64,000 nucleotides of DNA from Catellatospora coxensis (GCF_016862635.1 NZ_BONI01000037.1:1-64000), one strand, 5' to 3'; shown: positions 8,489 through 16,339, counted from the first letter of the stretch. Made by a program: numbers and translations. The notes: a model not told the origin generated them from the letters alone.

Positions 8489-9586
8489 GTGGAGCTGGAG
8501 TCCTTTCTGCGTACGGCCGAGGCGCTGCTCGCCGTGCCGTCGACCGCCGACCGCCCCGACCAGCTGCACCGCGCGCTGGACCTCGTCCTCGACACGGTCG
8601 GGCCGGGGTTCGCTGTGGAGCGGTTCGAGTCCGCGGGCAAGCCGAGCGCGCTGCTCTACCACGACACGGGCGCGGGCCGCCCGGAGTTCCGGGTGATCCT
8701 CAACGGGCACCTGGACGTGGTGCCCGCGACGCCGGACCAGTTCATCCCGCGCCGCGAGGGCGAGCGCCTGTACGCCCGCGGCGCGCAGGACATGAAGATC
8801 TCGGCGCTGGTGCTGGCGCACGTGTTCGCCGAGCTCGCGCCGACGCTGCCGTACCCGCTGGCGCTGCAGCTGGTCACCGACGAGGAGATCGGCGGGCGCA
8901 ACGGCACCCTGCACCAGCTGGAGCAGGGGGTCACCGGGCAGTTCGTGGTCATCGGCGAGTTCAGCGGCCTGGAGATCGTCACCGACTCGAAGGGCATCGC
9001 GCAGGCGCGGCTGACCGCGACCGGCCGCGCGGCGCACAGCGCGTACCCGTGGCAGGGCGACAACGCGCTGCTGCGGCTGACGAACGCGGTCGCGGCGCTG
9101 CACGCGGCGTACCCGCTGCCGACCGCGGAGGCCTGGGCCACGACGGTGAACCTGGCCCGGCTGGACACCCCGAACACCGCGTTCAACCAGGTCCCGGCGC
9201 TGGCCGAGGCCTGGCTGGACATCCGGTTCCCGCCCGGCGAGCCCGGTTTCGACGGGCGCACCGCCGAGCAGATCGCCGCGCACCTGGGCGAGATCTGCGG
9301 GCCGGGCGTGACGGTGGCGGTCGAGCACGCCGACGCCCCGCACCACGCCGACCGGGACTCACCCGAGGTGCGAGCGCTGCAGCAGGCGGCGCGGGCGCAG
9401 GGCTACCCGGCCGGGTTCCTGCGCAAGCACGGCGCGGCCGACGGGCGCTTCTACTCCCAGCGCGGCATCGACGCGGTGATCTTCGGCATCGGCGGCGCGG
9501 GCCTGCACGGCCCCGAGGAGTACGCCGACCTGGCCTCGATCGTGCCGTACCACCGGGCGCTGCACGCGTTCCTCACCGCGATCTGA
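8489..9586 (+). CDS. M20 family metallopeptidase (ArgE/DapE-like)
   Basis: The 365-residue protein has M20 di-zinc ligand motifs in order: NGHLDVVPA (His and the following Asp), ARGAQDMK (bridging Asp) and TDEEIGG (catalytic Glu pair). A dimerisation domain with TGRAAHSAYPWQGDNAL follows, and a C-terminal GGAGLHGPEEYA segment carries the last zinc His. It hydrolyses an amide or peptide bond of a small substrate in the cytoplasm; the substrate cannot be named from sequence. The GTG at 8489 gives the usual N terminus. Long in-frame sequence upstream overlaps the divergent MOSC gene and lacks conserved features. Confidence 0.88.
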   Translation: MELESFLRTAEALLAVPSTADRPDQLHRALDLVLDTVGPGFAVERFESAGKPSALLYHDTGAGRPEFRVILNGHLDVVPATPDQFIPRREGERLYARGAQDMKISALVLAHVFAELAPTLPYPLALQLVTDEEIGGRNGTLHQLEQGVTGQFVVIGEFSGLEIVTDSKGIAQARLTATGRAAHSAYPWQGDNALLRLTNAVAALHAAYPLPTAEAWATTVNLARLDTPNTAFNQVPALAEAWLDIRFPPGEPGFDGRTAEQIAAHLGEICGPGVTVAVEHADAPHHADRDSPEVRALQQAARAQGYPAGFLRKHGAADGRFYSQRGIDAVIFGIGGAGLHGPEEYADLASIVPYHRALHAFLTAI

Positions 9587-9631
9587 CGGCCGGTGCGCAT
9601 CGACGGGCCGGTGCTGGAGGAAGATGGCACC

Positions 9632-9838
9632 GTGACCGACGTACCGATCCGCGATGACATGATCCGCCTGGGCCAGTTCCTGAAGCTCGCCTCCGTGATC
9701 GAGACCGGGGGCGAGGCGAAACTGCGCATCGCCGCCGGTGAGGTGACCGTGAACGGCGAGGTCGAGGTGCGCCGCGGCCGCCAGCTGCACCGCGGCGACG
9801 TCGTCGGCATCGACGGCGCGCGGCTGCGCGTCGCCTGA
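9632..9838 (+). CDS. Small S4-domain RNA-binding protein (YbcJ/RqcP-like)
   Basis: The 68-residue protein is one S4 domain: IRLGQFLKLASVIETGGEAK, then AAGEVTVNGEVEVRRGRQL and GDVVGID. Small stand-alone S4 proteins bind structured RNA, including ribosome-associated RNA. The GTG at 9632 is preferred because GGAGGA lies about ten bases upstream and the domain begins soon after. A GTG at 9593 would add 13 non-conserved residues. It starts 45 bases after the peptidase stop and may be co-transcribed with it. Confidence 0.82.
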   Translation: MTDVPIRDDMIRLGQFLKLASVIETGGEAKLRIAAGEVTVNGEVEVRRGRQLHRGDVVGIDGARLRVA

Positions 9839-9850
9839 TCACCGTGTGCC

Positions 9851-10567
9851 TCAGTCTGCCCGGGTGACCTGGACGCCCGGGCGCGGCCGGGGCGGCACCA
9901 GCACCGTCGCCGCGGCGCCGGCCGCCAGGCCCAGGGCCAGCCCGAGCAGCAGGCGCGCACCCGTGGTGTGCAGCAGGAACGCCCCGGGCAGCCGGGACGA
10001 CAGCGCCGCCGAGGCGGCGGTGACCACGGCGGCGACGGTCCAGAACAGTCCGTGCCGCGCCGGCCGAGCCGGTGCTGTGCCGTGCCAGGCGCGCAGCAGC
10101 CGGTGGCGGCCGACATGCAGGGCCAGCGCCGGCGCCGCGAGCGCGCCGCCCACCGTGGACGCCAGGTCCAGCACCGGCGCGGGCTCGGTGACGCGGTCCC
10201 AGGCCAGGTGGCTCGCGGCGGCGAGCAGCGCCGACGCCATGCTGACCGCGAGCGCGGGCCGGGTCGCGCCGAGCACGCCGTAGTCGCGCAGCGCCAGCGC
10301 GCCGGGTCGGCGGGGCAGGTGTGCGGCGACCACGGGCGCGGCCCGGCGCACCAGCAGCGCCCCGGCCAGCGTCACCGGCAGGCAGAACAGGAACAGACCC
10401 GGCCACTGGTGCGACAGCGGGAAGACCGGCAGGCCCGACCCGTCCAGGGCGTACGCGAGGTCGGGTGAGGCCGCGCCGACGGTCAGCGCGACACCGTCGA
10501 ACCAGCGGGGACGCCACAGCTTCAGCGGCAGTGGCAGCGCGGCGTGCGAGGGGAACGTCAGCGGCAC
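9851..10567 (-). CDS. DUF4184 family membrane protein
   Basis: The 238-residue hydrophobic protein begins with the DUF4184 hallmark MPLTFPSHAA and continues with ASPDLAYAL, LSHQWPG and ASHLAWDR. These conserved His/Asp positions resemble membrane metal-dependent hydrolases of the YdjM type. It has about five or six membrane segments. Function is not established for the family. GTG start; convergent with the S4 gene. Confidence 0.8.
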   Translation of the reverse strand: MPLTFPSHAALPLPLKLWRPRWFDGVALTVGAASPDLAYALDGSGLPVFPLSHQWPGLFLFCLPVTLAGALLVRRAAPVVAAHLPRRPGALALRDYGVLGATRPALAVSMASALLAAASHLAWDRVTEPAPVLDLASTVGGALAAPALALHVGRHRLLRAWHGTAPARPARHGLFWTVAAVVTAASAALSSRLPGAFLLHTTGARLLLGLALGLAAGAAATVLVPPRPRPGVQVTRAD

Positions 10568-10650
10568 CGCCGCAGGCTAACTCCCCGTCCGCCGTCCCGC
10601 CGTCCCGTAAAGGATTTGTGGATCATGGTGGGCCGGGTCAGGATGGCGGG

Positions 10651-11550
10651 ATGAGAATCCGCACCGCCCTGCCCGACGACGCCCCGGACGTGGTCGCCTT
10701 ACGCGCGATCGTGTACCCGTACCTGGTGCGCGGGGTCGTCTCCACCCGGCAGATGATCGCCGAACCGCCGGCCGGCGACTGGACCGCGTTCGTGGTCGAG
10801 GACGGCGGTGAGATCGTCGGCTGGGCCTCGGCGTTCCGGAACGTCACCACGTCCGAGGCCGGATTCGGCGAGATCTCCCTGCTGCACGTGCACCCCGGCC
10901 ACCGCCGCCGCGGCGCGGGCACGCTGCTGTTCGACACCGCCGCCCGGCACCTGTCCGCGCTCGGCGTGCGGCGGGTGCGCACCTGGGCGCAGGCGGACTC
11001 GCTGGACTTCGCCCGCGACCGCGGGTTCACCCCGAGCCGCGACATGCGCTACTCGATGCTGGAGACCCGGCTCGCGCCGCCCCCGCCCGCCGCGCCGGAC
11101 GGCGTCACCGTGGTGCCGCTGTCGGGGCTGGACGAGCGGGTGCTCTACACGGCGTACGTCGCGGCCAGCTCCGACGAGCCCGGCGACATCCCCTCGGACG
11201 CGATCTCGTTCGACGACTGGTGCTACGAGGTGTGGAACAACCTCGGCCTGGACAAGGACGCCAGCGTCGCGGCCCTCGACGGCGGCGACATCGTGGCGTT
11301 CACGCTGGTCAAGCGCGACGGCGAGCGGATGTGGTCGGACATGACCGCCACGCTGCCCGAGCACCGCGGCCGCGGCCTGGCCCGGCTGGCCAAGACCGTG
11401 GCGCTGCACCGGGCCGCCGCCGGTGGCGTGACGGTCGCGTACACCTCCAACGACGAGTCGAACGCGCCGATGCTCGCCGTCAACGCCCGCCTGGGCTACC
11501 AGCCGGTCGCCGCCCAGTGGTCCTGCCTGGGTGAACTTCAGCGTTCGTAG
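10651..11550 (+). CDS. GNAT family N-acetyltransferase with two GNAT domains
   Basis: The 299-residue protein has two acetyltransferase folds. The N-terminal domain (about residues 1-145) has VEDGGEIVGWASAF and the acetyl-CoA loop segment VHPGHRRRGAGTLLFD. The C-terminal domain (about 155-299) has SDMTATLPEHRGRGLARLAK and NDESNAPMLAVNARLGY. Double-GNAT proteins of actinobacteria include aminoglycoside and mycothiol-type acetyltransferases, but the substrate here is unknown. ATG 10651 is preceded by CAGGAT (10639-10644) with a six-base gap, a candidate leaderless promoter. Confidence 0.88.
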   Translation: MRIRTALPDDAPDVVALRAIVYPYLVRGVVSTRQMIAEPPAGDWTAFVVEDGGEIVGWASAFRNVTTSEAGFGEISLLHVHPGHRRRGAGTLLFDTAARHLSALGVRRVRTWAQADSLDFARDRGFTPSRDMRYSMLETRLAPPPPAAPDGVTVVPLSGLDERVLYTAYVAASSDEPGDIPSDAISFDDWCYEVWNNLGLDKDASVAALDGGDIVAFTLVKRDGERMWSDMTATLPEHRGRGLARLAKTVALHRAAAGGVTVAYTSNDESNAPMLAVNARLGYQPVAAQWSCLGELQRS

Positions 11551-11556
11551 GCACAC

Positions 11557-11597
11557 GACGCGGTCGTGCCGGTGACAGGCACCGGCACGACCGCGTC
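11557..11597. terminator. Bidirectional hairpin terminator
   Basis: A perfect 18-bp inverted repeat (11557-11574 with 11580-11597) with loop ACAGG, followed by a C run, lies between the convergent GNAT and DUF899 genes. Confidence 0.85.
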
Positions 11598-11615
11598 CCC
11601 CCGTTGCGCCGCAGG

Positions 11616-12386
11616 TCAGTCGTTGTCGTACTCGTCATGCCGGCGCCACCAGAAGCCCTGCTCGTTGCGCCCGAGCGGGGCCCGATCGAGCCACTGGTAC
11701 ATGCCCCACAGCGCGTCCACGCCGCGCTCGTAGGTCGAGTACGTGTGGTAGACGACGCCGTCGTCCAGCACGAACGCGCTCATGCCGGGCCCCTGCTGCC
11801 GGTACGTCGGCCAGTCCACGCCCACCGACGCCGAGATCTCCGTCATCATCGGGTGCAGGTCGGTCGCGCCGATCGGGGTCACCTCCATCGCGCGGAAGTT
11901 GTACTCGACCGCGCCCGTCCGCCACTCCTGCTCGGTGTGCGTGACGTGGTAGTCGTGGTTGAAGTCGCCGCCGAACGACGACGCCCACGGGAAGCTCCAC
12001 CCCATGCGCTTCTTGTAGTCCTGGAGTTTCGCCAGCGGGGCCTGCGACACGGCGCACAGGGTCACGTCGTGGTTGGCCAGGTGCACGACCGAGCCGTCGA
12101 AGCCGTCCGCGATCGCCGAGCAGGACGGGCAGCCCGCCTGGTAGTCGGGGCCGAACATGAAGTGGTACACGAGCAGCTGCGAGCGCGCCGCGAACAGGTC
12201 GGCCAGCGAGGCGTCGCCGTCGTCGGTCGCGAAGCGGTAGTCCTTGTCCACGCGTACCCACGGCAGGTCCTGGCGCTGCCGCGCCACCTCGTCACTGCGC
12301 CGGGTCAGCTCCTTCTCCGCGGCCAGCAGCTCCAGCCGGGCCGCGAGCCACTCCTGCCTGGTGCCTGTCTTGTGGTCGATCATCAT
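11616..12386 (-). CDS. DUF899 (thioredoxin-like) family protein
   Basis: The 256-residue protein has the DUF899 layout: N-terminal helix EWLAARLELLAAEKELTRR, then LPWVRVDKDYRF, YHFMFGPDYQAGCPSCSAIADGF and a YSTYERGVDALWGMYQWLD C terminus. The family is thioredoxin-like, and the CPSC here is a possible redox pair. It is the last gene of a four-gene minus-strand operon (SRPBCC, ArsR, DUF2182, DUF899). ATG 12386 has a good GAGGTGAG ribosome-binding site. A second DUF899 gene is at 33521. Substrate and role are unknown. Confidence 0.85.
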   Translation of the reverse strand: MMIDHKTGTRQEWLAARLELLAAEKELTRRSDEVARQRQDLPWVRVDKDYRFATDDGDASLADLFAARSQLLVYHFMFGPDYQAGCPSCSAIADGFDGSVVHLANHDVTLCAVSQAPLAKLQDYKKRMGWSFPWASSFGGDFNHDYHVTHTEQEWRTGAVEYNFRAMEVTPIGATDLHPMMTEISASVGVDWPTYRQQGPGMSAFVLDDGVVYHTYSTYERGVDALWGMYQWLDRAPLGRNEQGFWWRRHDEYDND

Positions 12387-12404
12387 TGCTCACCTCTTCT
12401 GTCG

Positions 12405-13079
12405 TCAGTGGTGCGAGTGGTGGTGGCCGCCGCCGTCCACCCCGGACGGCGGCGGGTTGATCCCCGGCACGACCGCGGGCGCGGTCACGAGCACCACGCC
12501 GAGCGCCACGACCGCCAGTGCCAGCGGCACGTCCACGGCGGCCCGCGCGGGCAGCAGCTTCTGCGCCAGGCACAGCGCGGTGATCACGCACATCCAGCCG
12601 ATGCTCATCAGCCCGACCGCGACCAGCACGAGCATCAGGCCGGTGCTCGACCCCACGCAGTGCAGGCCGTACGCGAACCCGGAGTGCCCGCTCTCGCCGC
12701 AGCGCCGCCGGAAGTGCCGCTTGACCGGCGTCAGCTCGTAGAGGCCTGCCGCGATCACCAGCACCCCGGCGGCGACCGGCCCGTGCGGCCGGTACAGCAC
12801 GTGGACGCCGACCCCGACGAGCGTCCAGACGGCGAGGTACGCGGCGACGAACAGCACCGCCGCGCCTGTGCCGTCGCGTGCCCGGCGCACGACCGCCGGG
12901 ACCGCGCCCGGCAGCATCATCGCCGCGATCATCGACGCCCAACCGGCGACGAAGAACCCGATCGGACCGAGCGGGGTCGCCGGGCCCAGGTCCATGCCGT
13001 CCATGAGCCGGATCATCAGGACCCAGCCGGACAGCGCGAGCCCGAGCGTCACCGCCGTCACCGCGTACCCGAGTCGCAT
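12405..13079 (-). CDS. DUF2182 family membrane protein
   Basis: The 224-residue integral membrane protein has about six helices and the DUF2182 signature motifs: AGWASMIAAMMLPGAVPAV, the ELTPVKRHFRRRCG loop with Tyr-Glu-Leu-Thr-Pro before it, CVGSSTGLM, and GWMCVITALCLAQKL. It ends in a His-rich tail (GGHHHSHH) that may bind metal. The family is uncharacterised. The ATG at 13079 follows GGGAGGGAG. It sits between the ArsR and DUF899 genes with gaps of about 18 bases, so it is very likely co-transcribed. Confidence 0.82.
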   Translation of the reverse strand: MRLGYAVTAVTLGLALSGWVLMIRLMDGMDLGPATPLGPIGFFVAGWASMIAAMMLPGAVPAVVRRARDGTGAAVLFVAAYLAVWTLVGVGVHVLYRPHGPVAAGVLVIAAGLYELTPVKRHFRRRCGESGHSGFAYGLHCVGSSTGLMLVLVAVGLMSIGWMCVITALCLAQKLLPARAAVDVPLALAVVALGVVLVTAPAVVPGINPPPSGVDGGGHHHSHH

Positions 13080-13096
13080 CGTGCTCCCTCCCCCGT

Positions 13097-13477
13097 TCAG
13101 GCTCCGCCGGGATGCGCCTCCCCTGCGGCCGCTTCCTGCTCCGCCGTTTCGGCGAGGCGTTTGATGGTCGCCAGGCGGCGGTCCCAGTCGGAGGCGAGCG
13201 CCGCCATCCACCGGGCCGTCATGGTCAGCGCCGCCGGGCGCACCGCGTACCGCACCTCGCGTCCGGCCCGGCGGCCGGTGACCAGGCCGGCGGCGTCCAG
13301 CACGGCGAGGTGCTTGACGATGGCCTGCCGCGAGATGGGAAGGTGCTCGGCGAGCGTCGTCGCGGTCGGCTCGCCCAGCACGGCGAGCAGGTCGAGCAGC
13401 TGCCGCCGGGTCGGGTCGGCTAGGGCCGCCAGTACGGCGTCGACCGGCGAGACGTCGCCGTGGTGCTGGTCTGTCAC
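13097..13477 (-). CDS. ArsR-family transcriptional regulator
   Basis: The 126-residue winged-helix repressor has VDAVLAALADPTRRQLLDLL, then TTLAEHLPISRQAIVKHLAVLDAAGLV as the recognition helix, and GREVRYAVRPAAL as the wing. There is no CxC metal site, so it belongs to the group that partners SRPBCC proteins rather than the metal sensors. The GTG at 13477 overlaps the SRPBCC stop in GTGA, implying translational coupling. It probably binds the paired palindromes at 13954-14008 and controls its own operon; this is inference from layout. Confidence 0.85.
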   Translation of the reverse strand: MTDQHHGDVSPVDAVLAALADPTRRQLLDLLAVLGEPTATTLAEHLPISRQAIVKHLAVLDAAGLVTGRRAGREVRYAVRPAALTMTARWMAALASDWDRRLATIKRLAETAEQEAAAGEAHPGGA

Positions 13478-13923
13478 ACGGAGGATTCTTCCGCCCGTGC
13501 CTTGAGCGCCTCCAGCTCCAGCGGCCAGCCGCCCGAGTTGTCCCGGTGCGCACCGGTGCGCTGCTCCTCGGGCGCGGCCAGCGCCGCGAAGCCGCTCTCC
13601 ACCACGCGCAGGCGCGTCTTCTTCGCGCCTTCCGCGGTCAGCGTGAACTCGACCAGGGTGCTGTTGTCGTCGCGCAGCTCCTCGCCCGGGAAGGCGCTGG
13701 CCCAGCGGTACGCGAGGTAGTGCGGCGGGTCGACCTTCTCCACGCGGACCGGGAAGTCGCCGTGGTGCGGATTCTTCGCGACCATCGACTCCCCCGCCAC
13801 GGCCACCGTGCCCGGCAGGCTCGCCTTGTCGGCCACCCAGAAGCCGGGCTGGGCGACCAGCGTCCAGACCCGCTCCAGGGACGCCTCGATCAGGGTCTCG
13901 CGTTCGATGCGGTCCTCGCTCAT
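13474..13923 (-). CDS. SRPBCC/AHSA1 domain protein
   Basis: The 149-residue protein has the START/Bet v1-like pattern IERETLIEASLERVWTLVAQPGFW near the N terminus, a central LAYRWASAFPGEE strand pair and a C-terminal helix with EAL. SRPBCC domains bind hydrophobic ligands in a deep pocket. In actinobacteria they are very often encoded beside an ArsR regulator, as here. It is the first gene of the operon running to 11616. ATG 13923 has GAAGGAG upstream. Ligand unknown. Confidence 0.85.
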   Translation of the reverse strand: MSEDRIERETLIEASLERVWTLVAQPGFWVADKASLPGTVAVAGESMVAKNPHHGDFPVRVEKVDPPHYLAYRWASAFPGEELRDDNSTLVEFTLTAEGAKKTRLRVVESGFAALAAPEEQRTGAHRDNSGGWPLELEALKARAEESSV

Positions 13924-13953
13924 GAACAGACTCCTTCAACGCTGTCGATTGTC

Positions 13954-13973
13954 GTGCAACTCCAGGGTTGCAC
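13954..13973. promoter_or_regulatory. Palindromic operator, copy 1
   Basis: GTGCAAC-N6-GTTGCAC, 31 bases upstream of the SRPBCC start and overlapping where its promoter should be. The core GCAAC-YCCAGG-GTTGC is shared with the second copy at 13985-14008; centres are 33 bp apart, about three helical turns. Likely ArsR binding site (inference). Confidence 0.7.
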
Positions 13974-13984
13974 ATCGAGCCGCG

Positions 13985-14008
13985 ACGCGCAACCCCAGGG
14001 TTGCGCGT
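13985..14008. promoter_or_regulatory. Palindromic operator, copy 2
   Basis: ACGCGCAAC-CCCAGG-GTTGCGCGT, with perfect 9-bp arms. It lies about 26 bp upstream of the -10 box of the divergent gene at 14047, so one regulator could act on both directions. Confidence 0.7.
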
Positions 14009-14033
14009 GTCCCTCGATGTCGCCCGTCGCCCC

Positions 14034-14039
14034 TACACT
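14034..14039 (+). promoter_or_regulatory. Candidate -10 box of a leaderless transcript
   Basis: TACACT ends seven bases before ATG 14047. There is no ribosome-binding site. Confidence 0.5.
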
Positions 14040-14046
14040 CCCGGCC

Positions 14047-14439
14047 ATGATCGAACGCCCGACCGCCAAGTGGCGGCAACGCGTGCTGGAGCAGCGGCAG
14101 GCCGTCGCCGCGGGCACGCTGTCCCCCGACGACGCCTACGCCGAGCGCCTGTGGCCGCTGGAGTTCACCGACGCGGTCGACGCCGCCCTGGCCGACTACG
14201 AGGCCGAGATCGCCGCCCTGCGCCGGCCGTCCGATGACGACCTGTTCGCCGCGGCCGAACGGGTCGTGCTCGCCCTCAACCACGCCGACCGGGAGCACGC
14301 CCGCATCGAAACCGGCGAGCGCGAGCAACTCTGCGCCTACATCGAGGACGTCATCACCCACACCGGCATCGACGTTCCCGCCCTCTGCGCCCGCCGAGGC
14401 GACGACCGCGAGGCCCTGACCGCCGGCCGCGACTGGTGA
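14047..14439 (+). CDS. Hypothetical protein (helical, DUF-like)
   Basis: This 130-residue, very acidic, helical protein is not recognised. It has an N-terminal basic patch (ERPTAKWRQRVLEQRQ), a Trp-Pro-Leu-Glu-Phe-Thr segment, and FAAAERVVLALNHADREHARIETGEREQLCAYIED, which looks like a two-helix packing surface. No signal or membrane segment. It is divergent from the SRPBCC-ArsR operon and shares its operator region, so co-regulation is possible. Confidence 0.7.
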   Translation: MIERPTAKWRQRVLEQRQAVAAGTLSPDDAYAERLWPLEFTDAVDAALADYEAEIAALRRPSDDDLFAAAERVVLALNHADREHARIETGEREQLCAYIEDVITHTGIDVPALCARRGDDREALTAGRDW

Positions 14440-14445
14440 CCGCTC

Positions 14446-14530
14446 GATCGCGACGATCTTGCGTGAACCGTGGGGGCGAAACACCCGTAGCGGGCAAACC
14501 CGCAACAGTTCGCGCAAGATCGTCGCGATC
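14446..14530. repeat. Long imperfect hairpin element, copy 2
   Basis: Arms 14446-14469 and 14507-14530 match over 24 bases with two mismatches and enclose a loop of about 37 bases. The core GATCTTGC..GAAC / GTTC..GCAAGATC is the same as at 3611-3684. It lies directly after a stop codon and before the 3' end of a convergent gene. Confidence 0.78.
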
Positions 14531-14583
14531 TTGGGGGCGGGTGCCGGAGCGTGGGAGGGGGGATTTGAGGGGTCTGGTGTTGG

Positions 14584-15297
14584 TTAGACGATCTGGGTGA
14601 AGGTTGCCGGGCCGGGCTCGTCGGGGACCGCCGCGAAGTCGTAGCGGACCAGGTCGGGGCCGAGGGCGAGCAGGGTGACGGAGCTGGAGCCGTAGCGCAG
14701 ATCGTCGCCGAAGGTGTGCCGCAGGATCAGAGCGCGTGGGTCGGTGCGGTCGATGCCCTCGCCTGCAGCCAGGGCGGGCCAGGCGCCCCAACTGTCAGCC
14801 GGGTCCGGTCGCGGGGCGGCGCGTAGCGCTGTCAACAGGTGCGCGGCGCGCGGCTCGGCGGGGTCCTCGCCGCTGTTGACGATCACCGTGTAGCCCGCCG
14901 GAAGGGCGGCCTCGGTGCGGGTGTCGCCGTCCCAGCCGAGCATCACCGCCCCGGTGAGGTCGGCGATGATCAGGTAGAACGGGTCGAAGGTGCTCAGGTC
15001 GTCGGGAACCGTCAGCCCGGCGGCGGCCAGTAGCGGCAGGTCGCCGCGGGAGCGGCGGCCGTGTTCGGGGGCGAGCCGCCCGCGCCCGTTGAGCACGAAC
15101 GCGGCCCGGCGGGCGGCCGGATCCACGGCCAGCCAGGTGCCTCCGGCGACCAGGTCGATCCCGCCCAGCAACCCCGGGTGGCGCGGCCAGTGCTCGGCCG
15201 GCGGCTCCCACGGACGCATCAGCAGCTCGTCACGTACGGCCAGCACCAGCAGCGGCACCGGCGACGACGGCTCGAAACTGACGGCGACCGTACACAT
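14584..15297 (-). CDS. NRDE (TANGO2-like) family protein
   Basis: The 237-residue protein starts MCTVAVSFE and has AVRDELLMRPWEPP; an N-terminal Cys-Thr plus NRDE (here VRDE) is the family mark. GGIDLVAGGTWLAVD and a later AHLLTAL segment also fit. The N-terminal Cys after the initiator Met suggests an Ntn-hydrolase-type nucleophile, though activity is not established for bacterial members. The start at 15297 is fixed by this Cys motif and by the TATAGT box seven bases upstream. Confidence 0.82.
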   Translation of the reverse strand: MCTVAVSFEPSSPVPLLVLAVRDELLMRPWEPPAEHWPRHPGLLGGIDLVAGGTWLAVDPAARRAAFVLNGRGRLAPEHGRRSRGDLPLLAAAGLTVPDDLSTFDPFYLIIADLTGAVMLGWDGDTRTEAALPAGYTVIVNSGEDPAEPRAAHLLTALRAAPRPDPADSWGAWPALAAGEGIDRTDPRALILRHTFGDDLRYGSSSVTLLALGPDLVRYDFAAVPDEPGPATFTQIV

Positions 15298-15304
15298 GAT
15301 CGGC

Positions 15305-15310
15305 ACTATA
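15305..15310 (-). promoter_or_regulatory. Candidate -10 box of a leaderless transcript
   Basis: On the minus strand this reads TATAGT, seven bases before ATG 15297. It is one of the best TANNNT matches in the window and supports a leaderless start at the conserved MCTV. Confidence 0.65.
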
Positions 15311-15394
15311 TGCCCGCCGGGCCGACCCCACACCGCGAGCAGGCGAGCGGGCATCACCGGCACCAGCGGGGACCACGGCCACCGCTGGCCGACG

Positions 15395-16339
15395 TCACAC
15401 GAGGTCGATGACGGGACGCAGCAGCACCTCGTCGACGTAGGCGTCCTCGGTGTTCATCTCCTCGGCGAACTCGGCGTTGCGGTACGCCGTGGCGAGCGTC
15501 GTCCAGCTGAAGAAGTCGCCGGCGCCGCCGCAGATCGCGCTGCCGCCGTCACCGCCGCACAGGATCTCCCGCTGCGCGGTCCACTCGTGGCGATAGGGGT
15601 CCTGGCCGATCGCCAGACCCCACAGGTTCGGCCGCCGGTGCGGGCCGTTCGGCAGGTCGTAGGGGTTCTCGGCAGGCGTGTCGTCGCCCCAGCGGAACAG
15701 GGTCCGCGCCCCCGCTCCGCAGGCGTACTCCCATTCGTCCGGTGTGGCCGGCCGCAGCCCGAGTGCGATGAGCGCCTGGACGGCCTCGTCGTACGACGTG
15801 GGACGCACGAGCCTGGCACCGGCCACCTTCCCGGACCCGTCGAACCGCACCTCCAGGCCGCCGCCGGCGGTGTAGGTCCGGATGCCGCCGCCCGGCCGGG
15901 CACCCGAGGAGCCGACCAGATCACGCACACGCTCGTCTTCAGGGCCGAGCTCGATCCGGCAGGCGTCGAGCGCCTCGACCGCGACCAGCGACGCGGGCAG
16001 CTCGACGGTGCGTACGGGCGAGGTGTAGCCGTCGAGGTACTCCGCGAGGTCGGGCGCGTTGTACTCGTCGACGGTCTGCGCGTAGTCGGCGGCCTGGGCG
16101 GCGGTGGGCGTGAACGCCGCCCCGTCGTAGCCGAGCGTGACCCGGCCACCGGGCACCAGCGCGAACGCCAGGCCCGCCCGGTCGAACAGCGCGGTCCGGT
16201 GGACCCGGCCGGCGTACTCGTGCGCGCCGAGGCCGGTCAGACGCAGGCCGTGCGCGTCCGCGATCGCCAGCGCGACGCGGCGCGCCTCATCGTCGTCGAG
16301 GTCCATCCAGGCGGCAGCGGTCAGCTCGGCGTAGGTCAC
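15395..16339 (-). CDS. Hypothetical protein with a C-terminal FGE-sulfatase-like motif
   Basis: The first ~190 residues of this 314-residue protein are unrecognised. The C-terminal third has RPATPDEWEYACGAGARTLF followed by RWGDD, which resembles the LPTEAEWEYAARGG...YPWGDD signature of formylglycine-generating-enzyme/EgtB-like domains. FGE catalytic cysteines are not evident: a Cys occurs in the EYACG segment and in ILCGGDGGSAICGG, but not in the canonical pattern. It may be a degenerate sulfatase-modifying-factor fold used for binding. GTG start, no strong ribosome site. No sulfatase or ergothioneine genes lie nearby. Confidence 0.7.
   Translation of the reverse strand: MTYAELTAAAWMDLDDDEARRVALAIADAHGLRLTGLGAHEYAGRVHRTALFDRAGLAFALVPGGRVTLGYDGAAFTPTAAQAADYAQTVDEYNAPDLAEYLDGYTSPVRTVELPASLVAVEALDACRIELGPEDERVRDLVGSSGARPGGGIRTYTAGGGLEVRFDGSGKVAGARLVRPTSYDEAVQALIALGLRPATPDEWEYACGAGARTLFRWGDDTPAENPYDLPNGPHRRPNLWGLAIGQDPYRHEWTAQREILCGGDGGSAICGGAGDFFSWTTLATAYRNAEFAEEMNTEDAYVDEVLLRPVIDLV

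Noticed and set aside
8620-8640. GGTTCGAGTCC, resembling a tRNA T-arm
   Set aside because: It lies inside the M20 peptidase coding region, and no acceptor or anticodon stem pairs around it.
11604-13505. 633-codon plus-strand open frame
   Set aside because: Antisense to the DUF899-DUF2182-ArsR operon, whose genes have ribosome-binding sites and recognisable domains.
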